Shown here in pieces: positions 1-7,696 of a DNA stretch of 18,046 bases. Made by a program: the position numbers and the translations under genes. The notes below the pieces were generated by a model that was not told where the DNA came from, did no database searches, and worked only from the letters and a program-made list of their open reading frames with translations. This DNA is from JBGTGG01 sp041746855. Its GTDB lineage: Bacteria > Bacteroidota > Bacteroidia > Cytophagales > Cyclobacteriaceae. Location: assembly GCA_041746855.1 (NCBI GenBank), contig JBGTGG010000253.1, positions 1 to 18,046 on the forward strand. The letters run 5' to 3'. Every line of letters begins with the position of its first letter. Position 1 is the first letter of the stretch.

Positions 1-214
1 AAAATATATTTACAATATTCAATGAATAAAATTTAATCAACTCGCGCCTCGAGATGGTTCATGCATATTGAACTTTAACACACGGTTTAGCTCCAGAGGA
101 GCGAAATCTTTGTAGCCCCGAGTGTAACTCGGGGTTAAAAAAACAAAGATTAAGCCGTGTCGCCTGCCATCGTTCTATAAGACAATTCACATTCCTTCGA
201 CACGAATGCACAAA
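1..214 (+). repeat. Direct repeat copy 1 (about 214 bp, period 240)
   Basis: Bases 1-214 align without gaps to 241-454. I count 14 mismatches by eye, about 93% identity. The match fades after the shared word CAAA, and 215-240 is a unique spacer. The copy may begin before the window. Inside are two short perfect hairpins (90-102 and 113-137), an outer stem (80-89 with 151-160), and a distal inverted pair GTGTCG (157-162) / CGACAC (198-203). No reading frame spans both copies, so this looks like an intergenic repetitive element. It resembles REP/BIME-type elements, but that assignment is inference. Confidence 0.9.
80..160 (+). other. Nested multi-hairpin structure within repeat copy 1
   Basis: ACACGGTTTA (80-89) pairs with TAAGCCGTGT (151-160) over ten bases with one G-U pair. 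Inside it sits a 5-bp hairpin, GCTCC-AGA-GGAGC (90-102). A second stem, AATCTTTG (105-112) with CAAAGATT (144-151), follows, and encloses a hairpin at 113-137 whose core CCCCGAGT/ACTCGGGG is perfect. Base 151 can serve only one of the two stems. The same plan is present at 320-400 in copy 2, with a weaker middle stem. Whether it acts as DNA (a transposase-recognised REP unit) or as RNA cannot be told from sequence. Confidence 0.6.
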
Positions 215-240
215 CAATCAACTGGGCATACCTTCGTGGG

Positions 241-454
241 AAAATATTTTTTCAATATTCAATGAATAAAATTTAATCATCTCGCGCCTCGAGATGGTTC
301 ATGCATATTGAACTTTAACACACGGTTTAGCTCCAGAGGAGCGGCATATTTTTAGCCCCGAGTGCAACTCGGGGTTAAAAACGGAAAGATTAAGCCGTGT
401 CGCCTGCCATCGTTCGATAAGACAATTCACATTCCCTCGACACGAAAGCACAAA
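241..454 (+). repeat. Direct repeat copy 2, upstream of the TonB-dependent receptor
   Basis: This is the second copy of the element, offset by exactly 240 bases. Both arms of the main hairpin are unchanged; the loop differs by one base (GTA in copy 1, GCA here). Most other differences lie between the hairpins at 344-348, 352 and 382-384, where they weaken the inner stem that is perfect in copy 1. The copy ends about 100 bases before the receptor start at 557. An apparent minus-strand open frame over 299-544 is only a reading of this repeat and its flank, so I did not call a gene. Confidence 0.9.
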
Positions 455-556
455 TTGACTGGCGCCACCAAAACGTCTTTGAATAATTTTCAGAAACCAA
501 TAGGGGTATCCTAAATAAGAGTTGTCATAGGGTTGTAAAAACAATCAACCCATTAA

Positions 557-2923
557 ATGACACATTTTAAAAACCTTCTCATACTCTCGCTTCAACTTCT
601 GTTAGTTGCATCCTTATCAGCGCAAGACTTTACCCAAAACATCCGCGGTACCATTGTCGACAAAGTATCGCAGATGCCCCTTCCTGGGGCTAATCTGGTA
701 ATCCTCAATACCGATCCGTTGGTGGGTAGCACCACAGATGTGGATGGCAATTTTCGATTGGAAAAAGTACCTATCGGAACCTATACGATAAAATTAAGTT
801 TCATGGGCTACAAAGAATTTTACATTCAAAACCTGCGTGTTAATTCAGGCAAGGAAGTGGTGTTGTCGATTGCATTGGAGGAGGACATTACACAAATGGA
901 AGAAATTATTGTGCGTGCTGCCGACATTGAAAAGAACAAGCCTATAAATGACATGGCCGTTGTGAGTGCGCGCACTTTTTCTGTGGAGGAAACGCAAAAG
1001 TATGCAGCCGCTATAAACGACCCGGCACGCATGGTAGCATCCTATGCGGGTGTTGTGCAAACCAATGATGGCAACAACAACATTTCGATTCGGGGCAATT
1101 CACCTTTTGGTTTGTTGTGGCGGATGGAAGGCGCTGATATACCAAACCCCAATCATTTTGCAGGCGTTGCAAGTTCGGGTGGTGGAATCTCAATCTTAAG
1201 TTCTCAACTGTTGACGAATTCTGATTTTATGACCGGTGCTTTTCCGGCAGAATATGGAAATGCATTGTCGGGGGTTTTTGATTTGAACTTGCGAAAAGGA
1301 AACAATGAAAACAAAGAGTACACTTTTCAGGCGGGCTTTCTGGGTGTTGACTTTGCAGCGGAGGGACCTTTCTCTAAAAATTACAACGGATCGTATCTGA
1401 TCAACTATCGCTACTCTACTTTATCCATTTTGGATTTGATTGGTGTACCGATTGGTGATGCGGTCACCAATTTTCAGGATTTGTCTTTCAATTTTTCTTT
1501 GCCTACAAAAAAGGCAGGGATGTTTTCTGTTTTTGGGTTTGGTGGTTTAAGCGATCAGCAATCCGAAGCGCTTCGTGATTCACTTGAGTGGACAAGCGAG
1601 TACGAGAAAAGTGATTGGGTGTATCGTTCAAATCGTGGAGCAGTTGGAGTGAAGCACTCCATCACATTGAACCCGAACACCTATCTTCAATCTGCTGTAG
1701 TGGCATCCACTACCGGCAATGGATATGAAGAAGAGAAACTTGATGATGAGTATAGTCCAATTCCGCAGTATTACGAGGATTATAAAATCGGGAAAATTTT
1801 GATTAGTTCGGTTATCAATAACAAGATCAACGCAAAGAGCCATTTGAGATCGGGTTTATATTTCAATACGATTAATTTCAATCTGAAAGAACGCCATCGG
1901 GATGATGATACCGATGAAATGGTAACGCATATCAACTCAACGGGAAGTGCACAAACCATTCAGTTGTTTTCGCAATTGAACTACAGCTTTACAGAAAAGT
2001 TAACCATGAACGCAGGCCTTCATTATTTGCAACTACTTTACAACAATACGTATTCACTTGAGCCACGCGCTTCCATCCGTTATGAAGTCAGCGATATTCA
2101 GGCGTTTAGTGTTGGGTATGGACTCCATTCGCAGATTCAACCCATTGGCGTTTACTTTGCGGAAGAGGAGTTGCCTGATAATTCCATTATGCTTCCAAAT
2201 AGAAATCTTGACTTAACAAAAGCGCACCACTTCGTGTTGGGATATGATCGTTCGCTAAATAAAAACTTGCGAATTAAAACTGAAGTGTATTATCAGCAAC
2301 TCTTCAATATTCCAATCAGTCCTGATACGGACAATACCCTGGCGCTTATCAATGAAGAATATGGATATGTAACCGAACCTTTGGTAAATGAAGGGATTGG
2401 GAAGAACTATGGAGTGGAGCTAACGCTCGAACAATTTTTGCATCGTAATTTTTATTTTTTGTTGTCCTCTTCTGTATACGATTCAAAATACCGTGCAGCC
2501 GATCAGGTTTGGCGAAACACCCGCTACAACGGAAACTATGCGTTCAGTTTTACGAGCGGAAAAGAATTTTTGAAAATCAAGAAATCAAAGCAACGTACGT
2601 TTGGTATCAACATCAAAGCATTGTATGCCGGCAGCTTACGCGATACGCCCATCGATTATGATGCGTCTATTCAAAAAGGTGAAACTGTATACATTGAGAA
2701 GGAAGCATATTCAGAACGTTTGCCGGATTACTTCCGCACCGACTTGCGTTTTAGCTGGAAGATCAACAAGAAAAGAACCACCAGTACCTTTGCCATTGAT
2801 ATTCAAAATGTGACGAACAACAAAAATGTATTCGGGCAATTCTTTGATTCAGAAATCGGGCAAATTAAAACAGAGTATCAAACCCCGTTGATTCCGGTAT
2901 TTAGTTACAAGATTGAGTTTTAA
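557..2923 (+). CDS. TonB-dependent outer-membrane receptor with carboxypeptidase-regulatory-like N-terminal domain
   Basis: This 788-residue outer-membrane protein should take up a ligand using energy from TonB-ExbBD. A signal peptide covers about residues 1-23 and ends in SLSAQ. Residues about 28-110 form the CarboxypepD_reg-like beta-sandwich common in Bacteroidota receptors, with the typical DVDGNFRLEKVPIGTY stretch. EEIIVRAAD, just after it, resembles a TonB box. Residues about 130-250 are the plug, including NISIRGNSPFG and GAFPAEYGNALSGV. The rest is beta-barrel ending in the aromatic SYKIEF. At under 800 residues and with no SusD partner beside it, it is not a SusC-type glycan receptor. 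The substrate is unknown. I chose the ATG at 557 because the signal peptide begins there. No clear Shine-Dalgarno or good promoter match was found in 455-556. The gene stands alone and ends at the inverted repeat at 2930. Confidence 0.93.
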   Translation: MTHFKNLLILSLQLLLVASLSAQDFTQNIRGTIVDKVSQMPLPGANLVILNTDPLVGSTTDVDGNFRLEKVPIGTYTIKLSFMGYKEFYIQNLRVNSGKEVVLSIALEEDITQMEEIIVRAADIEKNKPINDMAVVSARTFSVEETQKYAAAINDPARMVASYAGVVQTNDGNNNISIRGNSPFGLLWRMEGADIPNPNHFAGVASSGGGISILSSQLLTNSDFMTGAFPAEYGNALSGVFDLNLRKGNNENKEYTFQAGFLGVDFAAEGPFSKNYNGSYLINYRYSTLSILDLIGVPIGDAVTNFQDLSFNFSLPTKKAGMFSVFGFGGLSDQQSEALRDSLEWTSEYEKSDWVYRSNRGAVGVKHSITLNPNTYLQSAVVASTTGNGYEEEKLDDEYSPIPQYYEDYKIGKILISSVINNKINAKSHLRSGLYFNTINFNLKERHRDDDTDEMVTHINSTGSAQTIQLFSQLNYSFTEKLTMNAGLHYLQLLYNNTYSLEPRASIRYEVSDIQAFSVGYGLHSQIQPIGVYFAEEELPDNSIMLPNRNLDLTKAHHFVLGYDRSLNKNLRIKTEVYYQQLFNIPISPDTDNTLALINEEYGYVTEPLVNEGIGKNYGVELTLEQFLHRNFYFLLSSSVYDSKYRAADQVWRNTRYNGNYAFSFTSGKEFLKIKKSKQRTFGINIKALYAGSLRDTPIDYDASIQKGETVYIEKEAYSERLPDYFRTDLRFSWKINKKRTTSTFAIDIQNVTNNKNVFGQFFDSEIGQIKTEYQTPLIPVFSYKIEF

Positions 2924-2929
2924 TTTAGT

Positions 2930-3013
2930 ACCCGTCAGACCGCTCTAAGCGGTCTGACGGGTCTAAGCCTGCCTGCGCAAGCTTCGGCATAGGCAGGCGG
3001 TCTGACGGGTCTA
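2930..3013. repeat. Nested GC-rich inverted and direct repeats between convergent genes, possible bidirectional terminator
   Basis: CCCGTCAGACCGCT (2931-2944) and AGCGGTCTGACGGG (2948-2961) form a perfect 14-bp stem with a three-base loop. A17 and T-type flanks extend it by one pair. The word GCGGTCTGACGGGTCTA occurs at 2949-2965 and again at 2997-3013. The left arm can therefore pair with either copy. A second hairpin, GCCTGCC (2967-2973) / GGCAGGC (2992-2998), overlaps the second copy. The last three bases are the stop codon of the minus-strand gene that ends at 3011. There is no strong T tract, so terminator function is less certain than the repeat itself. Confidence 0.8.
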
Positions 3014-3505
3014 CTTGTTAATGACTTCCAATGTCCATCCATTTTCTAAATCTTTGGGCTGGTTGCGAACTACAGTTATTATTCCAACTCCAATTATTCC
3101 CAGACCAAGTCCTACTCCCAGCGCGGTATTCCCACTTCCTGATGATTCTACTTGAGTACAACTGGGGCAGGGATCGTAATTGGCATTTTGAATGGTAGAT
3201 CCGATTACTCCGACTCCTAATATAGGAAGGGCTATGGACCAGAATGAATTCCCTCTACTTCTTCTACCAAACTTGGCAATATTGGAAATCTGAAATTCTT
3301 CATCCCCGATTACAAGTGATGATGCATTGATTGAATTTAAAATCCCCACTTTTTTAGTTGTAGAACCTGTCAAGGAATAAACCACCCGCTTCCCTTCTTT
3401 TAGGATGATGGTATTGCCGGATTTCGATTGGGATAACTTAACTGCTTTTTGTGCGGTGCTTGCAAAAGCAATAAGCATGAGAGTAAGAGCTAACGGATAT
3501 TTCAT
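3011..3505 (-). CDS. Exported protein of unknown function with glycine-rich hydrophobic segments
   Basis: I do not recognise this 164-residue protein. A clear signal peptide occupies residues 1-19 (ending ASTAQ), so it is exported. Residues 30-80 read as short beta strands (KEGKRVVYSLTG, SSLVIGDEEFQISNI), followed by a basic KFGRRSRG patch. Two glycine-rich hydrophobic stretches lie at about 90-104 and 127-146. They may be membrane segments or a membrane hairpin, separated by a CPSC motif at 113-116 that could form a disulfide. A candidate promoter lies 17-49 bases upstream. Its stop codon lies inside the repeat at 2930-3013, which it shares with the convergent receptor gene. Small exported proteins of this general pattern are common in Bacteroidota; no function can be inferred. 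Confidence 0.75.
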   Translation of the reverse strand: MKYPLALTLMLIAFASTAQKAVKLSQSKSGNTIILKEGKRVVYSLTGSTTKKVGILNSINASSLVIGDEEFQISNIAKFGRRSRGNSFWSIALPILGVGVIGSTIQNANYDPCPSCTQVESSGSGNTALGVGLGLGIIGVGIITVVRNQPKDLENGWTLEVINK

Positions 3506-3521
3506 ATCGGCTAATAATTTT

Positions 3522-3554
3522 CGAAAATATAGAACAAGAATTCCATTTCACAAA
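3522..3554 (-). promoter_or_regulatory. Candidate Bacteroidota-type promoter for the exported protein at 3011-3505
   Basis: Read on the minus strand, TTTG (3551-3554) is followed after about 19-21 bases by TATATTTTCG (3522-3531). That is one mismatch from the Bacteroidota -7 consensus TAnnTTTG in either of two registers. The start codon lies 17 bases further on. The match is plausible but not perfect, in AT-rich DNA. Confidence 0.35.
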
Positions 3555-3579
3555 AAAATTAAGTGGAAGGGATCTAAAA

Positions 3580-3645
3580 ATAATCAACCGTGTCGCCTAC
3601 AACCGTTCAATGAAATCGTTCTTTTCATTCGACACAACTGCACAC
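3580..3645 (+). repeat. Degenerate third copy of the distal end of the 214-bp repeat
   Basis: CCGTGTCGCCT (3588-3598) exactly matches the same word in copies 1 and 2. The following CGTTC, the closing TTCGACAC and the TGCACA tail also recur, in the same order and at nearly the same spacing. GTGTCG (3590-3595) pairs with CGACAC (3630-3635), as at 157-203. Here a further 7-bp inverted pair, AATGAAA (3609-3615) / TTTCATT (3623-3629), lies inside. The rest of the element (the two upstream hairpins) is missing. It lies just past the 3' end of the hydrolase gene at 3672, where the stem could also help end transcription. Confidence 0.65.
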
Positions 3646-3671
3646 ATCTGGATTAGAAGCGCTGATACGAT

Positions 3672-4355
3672 TTATGAGTAGACAAGCTCCAGAAGTTTTT
3701 CTCCAGAAATTTTTTCAATCGGGTGCGGTGTATTTAGTAAAAAAACAAATTTCCCTTTTGGAAGGATCGAACTTACTTTTTCTGAATAGGTTTTGTCGGC
3801 CATGTCATCCAATTCTCCAAGCCCAATAGTTACAGGACAATAGATGTTGGGAAGGTTGTCTTCATGAACAAGGGGTTGATCACCAAGTCCTTTCATCATG
3901 GTAGCGGTTTTATTTAGCAGCTCTTTCCAGTCATTGGGAGCATGTCTTTTTTCAAGGATGCGTGCAAAGGCCGGAATCTTTTCTTCAATCTTTTCGGGGT
4001 TGACTTTCTTTACTTCCTGTGCGGCAGATTCGGGACTCCAATCGAACTTGGTGCCGAGGGTAGTGATTTTTGAGATCTTATTGGGATGATGAAGGGCGTA
4101 CCATATCGCGACATATCCGCCCATACTGTAGCCAAAAATGTGGATGTCGGATAATGCATGTTCATTGATAAACCGATCTACATCATCAGCAAAGACTTCA
4201 ATATCAAAACCGTTATTTGAAAAAGCTGTTCCGCCATGTCCGGAGAAGTTCAGCGTAAAAACTTCATGCCCTTGTTTTTCGAGTTCCGTTTTTAATGGAA
4301 ACAATTGGGCTTCTGCACCCAGTGCACTGTGGAGGAGAAGGATAGGTTGGTTCAT
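3672..4355 (-). CDS. Alpha/beta hydrolase family protein
   Basis: This 227-residue protein is probably a cytoplasmic alpha/beta-hydrolase, an esterase- or lipase-like enzyme of unknown substrate. It has no signal peptide. LLLHSALG at 6-13 is the oxyanion-hole strand of the fold. GYSMGG at 75-80 is the nucleophile elbow with Ser77. GELDD at 180-184 supplies the acid (Asp183), and HP at 211-212 supplies the catalytic histidine, so the triad looks complete. A short helical cap lies at about 105-160. The size is at the lower end for the family. Members of this group are often annotated as MenH-like or haloalkane-dehalogenase-like, but nothing here fixes the reaction. It lies 92 bases downstream of psd on the same strand and might be read from the same transcript. 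Confidence 0.85.
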   Translation of the reverse strand: MNQPILLLHSALGAEAQLFPLKTELEKQGHEVFTLNFSGHGGTAFSNNGFDIEVFADDVDRFINEHALSDIHIFGYSMGGYVAIWYALHHPNKISKITTLGTKFDWSPESAAQEVKKVNPEKIEEKIPAFARILEKRHAPNDWKELLNKTATMMKGLGDQPLVHEDNLPNIYCPVTIGLGELDDMADKTYSEKVSSILPKGKFVFLLNTPHPIEKISGEKLLELVYS

Positions 4356-4447
4356 TTTGAGAAATCGATTTACAGCAAAGGTGATTGGCTGAAGTATATT
4401 AAAGACTTAGGATTTGTTGCCAGTATCCGGTTTCCAGCATCTAGCAA

Positions 4448-5107
4448 TTACGCCAACTCCGCAATCACCGTCCTGCCACCTTTGGTAACATCACCGGGCT
4501 TCACGACAATCGTTGCATCCAATGGGAGGAAGACATCCACACGTGATCCGAACTTAATAAAACCAAACTCCTGGCCTTGCTCTATTTTTTGTCCTTCGGA
4601 AATGTACCACTTAATCCTTCTTGCCAATGCACCTGCGACCTGACGGAATAAGATCTCGACACCGTTTGGTGTTTTTACTACTACTGTGGTACGCTCATTT
4701 TCTAAGCTTGATTTGGGATGCCAGGCAACTAAGTATTTTCCCGGATGGTATTTGAAATAACTGATCGTGCCACCGGCTGGCATTCTGTTCACATGTACAT
4801 TTACAGGCGACATAAAAATAGAAACCTGCTTTCTTCTTCCTTTTAAATATTCGGTCTCTTCTGTTTCCTCAATCACAACAACTTTTCCATCCGCTGGTGC
4901 GAGTATTTGTTTTTCATTTTCGACAATCTTGAAAATCGGGTTACGGAAAAACTGAAGCACGACCAGGTAAAGGATGATGCTTGCTGCAATGACAAGGTTT
5001 TGCAACGCCAGGTTGTCGGGAAAGTATTTAGCAACCCCCCAGTTGATCCCAAAAAAAACAATGAGCAAAACAAATAATAACGTTCTTCCTTCCTTGTGTA
5101 TAGTCAT
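4448..5107 (-). CDS. psd: Phosphatidylserine decarboxylase proenzyme, short soluble-tail type
   Basis: The enzyme converts phosphatidylserine to phosphatidylethanolamine at the inner membrane. The 219-residue proenzyme has two hydrophobic segments (about 9-27 and 35-53) for membrane attachment, then the catalytic domain. Visible motifs are APADGKV (70-76), FMSPVNVHVNR (98-108) with the conserved histidine, WHPKS (129-133), and KFGSR (185-189). In this family the chain cuts itself between Gly187 and Ser188, and Ser188 becomes the pyruvoyl cofactor. The FGSR form and short length match the compact bacterial/archaeal-type family rather than the E. coli-type LGST enzyme. A terminator at 5120-5149 separates it from glutamate dehydrogenase upstream, so it probably has its own start or depends on read-through. 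The preceding pathway step, CdsA, is encoded at 15571-16401; the serine transferase is not in the window. Confidence 0.95.
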   Translation of the reverse strand: MTIHKEGRTLLFVLLIVFFGINWGVAKYFPDNLALQNLVIAASIILYLVVLQFFRNPIFKIVENEKQILAPADGKVVVIEETEETEYLKGRRKQVSIFMSPVNVHVNRMPAGGTISYFKYHPGKYLVAWHPKSSLENERTTVVVKTPNGVEILFRQVAGALARRIKWYISEGQKIEQGQEFGFIKFGSRVDVFLPLDATIVVKPGDVTKGGRTVIAELA

Positions 5108-5119
5108 GATGATATTCTC

Positions 5120-5149
5120 AAAAAAAAGCGGTAGACCAAAGCCTACCGC
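5120..5149 (-). terminator. Intrinsic terminator downstream of glutamate dehydrogenase
   Basis: On the minus strand GCGGTAG (5143-5149) and CTACCGC (5128-5134) form a perfect 7-bp stem with an eight-base loop. An uninterrupted run of eight T follows (5120-5127). It lies 43 bases past the dehydrogenase stop codon and just before the psd start, a textbook rho-independent terminator. Confidence 0.85.
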
Positions 5150-5191
5150 AAAAATACTTTATTCAATTCATTTTAGCTTGTCCAAAACCCA

Positions 5192-6466
5192 TTAATAACC
5201 ACCGCGATACTTATAGGTTTTCGCAACTTTATCGATGGCCACCATGTAGGCTCCAATCCGCATAGTAACATTATAATTTTGTTGCGTTTTGAAAACGTTG
5301 TTGAACGCATCTTTCATAATCCTGTCGGATCTGCGGCTTACGCGCTCAGCAGTCCATTTATATCCTAAACGGTTTTGAACCCATTCGAAATACGAAACGG
5401 TAACACCACCTGCGTTGGCCAAAATATCCGGAACCACCATAATTCCTTTTTCATGGATGATGCCATCTGCTTTCGAGGAAGTCGGTCCGTTGGCACCTTC
5501 TACAATTAATTTTGCCTGAATCTTCGGTGCATTTTGGCTGGTGATCACATCTTCCGTTGCAGCTGGAACAAGAAGATCTACATTCAATGTCAGTAAATCA
5601 TCCCCATGCATTTTTTCCGCTTCCGTAAAGCCTTCAAGCGTTCCTTTGTTGGCGTCACGATAGGCGAGCGCTTTTTCGATGTCTATGCCGTTGTCATTAT
5701 AATAAGCACCGGAAATATCGCTGATGGCTTTTATGGTAAGCCCTCTTTCGTGCAATAGTTGTGCAGCCCACGAGCCAACGTTTCCAAATCCTTGCACGGC
5801 ACAAGAAGCTTTGTACGGGTTGATCTTTAATTTTTCCATCGCGGCCATCGCAGAAACCATAACCCCACGGCCGGTAGCTTCGGTACGTCCCAGTGATCCT
5901 CCCAATACAATGGGTTTCCCGGTCACTACGGCATTGACAGTCATGCCCTGCTTGCGCGAATATTCATCCATTAACCAGGCCATTTCGCGTGGTCCCGTTC
6001 CCATATCGGGGGCAGGAATATCCTTGTCGCTACCAAACACATCGGCCATAGCCAGCGTGTAGGCACGCATCAATCTTTCAATTTCGCCTGCCGACATTTG
6101 GCGAGGGTTACAGGTGACACCACCTTTTGCGCCACCATAAGGAATATCCACCACGGCACATTTCCAGGTCATCCAGGCGGCAAGTGCCTTCACTTCGTCC
6201 AAATTCACGTGCGGATCGAAGCGGATACCGCCTTTTGAGGGGCCTAAAATATTGGAGTGGATAACGCGGTAGCCTTCAAACACGTGAATGCTACCATCGT
6301 CCATCGTCACCGGCAGCGATACAATCACTTGCCGTGCGGGCACTTTCAATACGTTGTAAATTTCTTCATCGATGCCCAGGATTTGGGAAGCCACATGGAA
6401 TCGTGACATCATCGCTTCAAACGGATTCTCCTTGTCTTTTAAAGGAGCCGGTTCAATATAACTCAT
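5192..6466 (-). CDS. gdhA: Glutamate dehydrogenase (Glu/Leu/Phe/Val dehydrogenase family)
   Basis: The enzyme interconverts glutamate and 2-oxoglutarate plus ammonia with NAD(P), linking nitrogen and carbon metabolism in the cytoplasm. The 424-residue length fits the hexameric ~420-residue class. Conserved parts are GPSKGGIR (75-82, substrate Lys78), Lys102, PYGGAKGGV (109-117) with catalytic Lys114, PAPDMGT (151-157), the ATGRGV turn (197-202), the Rossmann GFGNVGS (226-232), EGANGPT (323-329) and SYFEW (358-362). All key residues are present. Leucine or phenylalanine dehydrogenases are shorter and lack this full pattern, so glutamate is the likely substrate. The cofactor preference cannot be called safely by eye. 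It has a good promoter (6541-6572), a ~67-base leader and its own terminator, so it appears to be a single-gene transcript. The symbol gdhA is used for the function, not a proven orthologue. Confidence 0.95.
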   Translation of the reverse strand: MSYIEPAPLKDKENPFEAMMSRFHVASQILGIDEEIYNVLKVPARQVIVSLPVTMDDGSIHVFEGYRVIHSNILGPSKGGIRFDPHVNLDEVKALAAWMTWKCAVVDIPYGGAKGGVTCNPRQMSAGEIERLMRAYTLAMADVFGSDKDIPAPDMGTGPREMAWLMDEYSRKQGMTVNAVVTGKPIVLGGSLGRTEATGRGVMVSAMAAMEKLKINPYKASCAVQGFGNVGSWAAQLLHERGLTIKAISDISGAYYNDNGIDIEKALAYRDANKGTLEGFTEAEKMHGDDLLTLNVDLLVPAATEDVITSQNAPKIQAKLIVEGANGPTSSKADGIIHEKGIMVVPDILANAGGVTVSYFEWVQNRLGYKWTAERVSRRSDRIMKDAFNNVFKTQQNYNVTMRIGAYMVAIDKVAKTYKYRGGY

Positions 6467-6540
6467 AGTCTTGTTTTAAAAAGTCCAACTATATGACGGC
6501 TATTCCGGCCAAAGGCACCGATACAGTCCGAAAACGGTTG

Positions 6541-6572
6541 CAAAGATATAGAATGTTCGATTGTTGTATCAA
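6541..6572 (-). promoter_or_regulatory. Bacteroidota-type promoter of glutamate dehydrogenase
   Basis: Read on the minus strand, TTG (6570-6572) is followed after 21 bases by TATCTTTG (6541-6548), a perfect match to the -7 consensus TAnnTTTG. Transcription would start near 6534, leaving a leader of about 67 bases before the ATG at 6466. The leader shows no riboswitch-like fold that I could recognise. Confidence 0.65.
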
Positions 6573-6711
6573 TTTTTCAGAAAAAAAGCAATCAATGTAT
6601 ATCGATCTCTAGGTCAATTCATAAACCCAAAATGGGCATTCATCAATTTGCCTGCCTTTCAGAGAAACGAGTAGCATAGTTTAGCGGAACAATTCATAAA
6701 AACCCAAAATC

Positions 6712-7620
6712 ATGAAAAAATTATTAACGTTTTTTATTCCGCTCCTGATCGTACTCGTGGGTTGTGACGGAGAAGATGTTTCGCCTCGTCCTATTGACCT
6801 TGTGATGAAGGACATTCGCAATAACCAAGACATTTTGAATCTCGCTTTTGAAAAAGGGGGGATATCTGTTGCAGCCGGGGATGTGAATGGTATAAAAGAA
6901 GAATCGCAATCAAAGCGTGAATTTATTTTAGCCATGACCGCTCTTACTGAGGAATTGTTTGTAAAAGCAATTGAAGAGACACACCCCAGCATGGCTGGCT
7001 ACATTAAATTTGATGATATTAATGGAGAATCAACAGAGACATCCGCCCGCTTATTGGAACTCCTTACCAATGGCGGTGAAGAACCCCTGTCTGATTACTA
7101 TAGTTTATTAAAGAAAGAGATTGGTGAAGTTAGCCCTGCTGAATGGACGCTGATCAAAAATTATCGCGATGCAACGGGCGCAGATGTGCCACTGGAGGAG
7201 ATGACCCTTAATTATGCGCAAGTATACGCAGCTTATGAGTTAAAAGACTTAGTGATTTCATCTGCAAGTGATCAAGAGCAAGCGGAGGCGATAGAAGATT
7301 TGGCCAGGAAAGAAAATATACCCCCGGTAATGGTTGGGTTGCTTTTGCCAGCGGTTCAAAAGATGAAAGAAGAAGAAACAGCGGATCCTCTAACAGCCTG
7401 GTTGGATAGCGCAGTAGGGGAAGCCATTAGTGGTGGTTTGGATAGGGATATTATCCGCAGGTTTAAAGCGGCAGGTTATTTAGCCGGTCTTGATCAATTA
7501 ATCCACAGCAGATATGATAACTCGAATCAACAATCAGCCTCAGCGCAGATTTTGCAAGCCAACTTCGAAGCAACGATGATGTTTGCATGGGCTGAAGTTT
7601 GGGAGCAGATGGAAAATTAG
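6712..7620 (+). CDS. Lipoprotein of unknown function, helical, probably surface-exposed
   Basis: I do not recognise the domain in this 302-residue protein. Residues 1-18 form a lipoprotein signal with LVGC and the acylated cysteine at position 18. The next residues are DGEDV. In Bacteroidota an acidic stretch right after the cysteine acts as an export signal to the cell surface, so surface display is likely though inferred. The mature part is acidic and mostly alpha-helical with no cysteines or membrane spans. A region rich in E/K lies at about 214-225 (AVQKMKEEETAD). The gene stands alone, divergent from glutamate dehydrogenase with about 245 bases between them, and ends at the shared terminator 7637-7673. 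TAGTTTAG at about 6679 is a poor -7 match, so its promoter is uncertain. The ATG at 6712 is preferred because the lipoprotein signal begins there. Confidence 0.85.
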   Translation: MKKLLTFFIPLLIVLVGCDGEDVSPRPIDLVMKDIRNNQDILNLAFEKGGISVAAGDVNGIKEESQSKREFILAMTALTEELFVKAIEETHPSMAGYIKFDDINGESTETSARLLELLTNGGEEPLSDYYSLLKKEIGEVSPAEWTLIKNYRDATGADVPLEEMTLNYAQVYAAYELKDLVISSASDQEQAEAIEDLARKENIPPVMVGLLLPAVQKMKEEETADPLTAWLDSAVGEAISGGLDRDIIRRFKAAGYLAGLDQLIHSRYDNSNQQSASAQILQANFEATMMFAWAEVWEQMEN

Positions 7621-7636
7621 AGAGATCGAATAGTAT

Positions 7637-7673
7637 AAAAAAGCAAGATCTATTTGTTGGGTCTTGCTTTTTT
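7637..7673. terminator. Bidirectional intrinsic terminator between the lipoprotein and cysM
   Basis: AAAAAAGCAAGATC (7637-7650) pairs with GGTCTTGCTTTTTT (7660-7673) over 14 bases with one G-U pair and a nine-base loop. The A tract and T tract make it work in both directions, serving the convergent genes that end at 7620 and 7697. Confidence 0.88.
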
Positions 7674-7696
7674 TTAGTCATTCGATGAGATCACGA

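Noticed and set aside
1..460. CRISPR array
   Set aside because: Only two long units with a 26-base spacer; no short regularly spaced repeats and no cas genes.
299..544. Minus-strand 81-residue open frame
   Set aside because: It is a reading of repeat copy 2 and its flank, with no protein-like pattern and a start inside the repeat.
557..2923. SusC-type glycan utilisation receptor
   Set aside because: The protein is about 200-300 residues shorter than typical SusC and no SusD-like lipoprotein follows.
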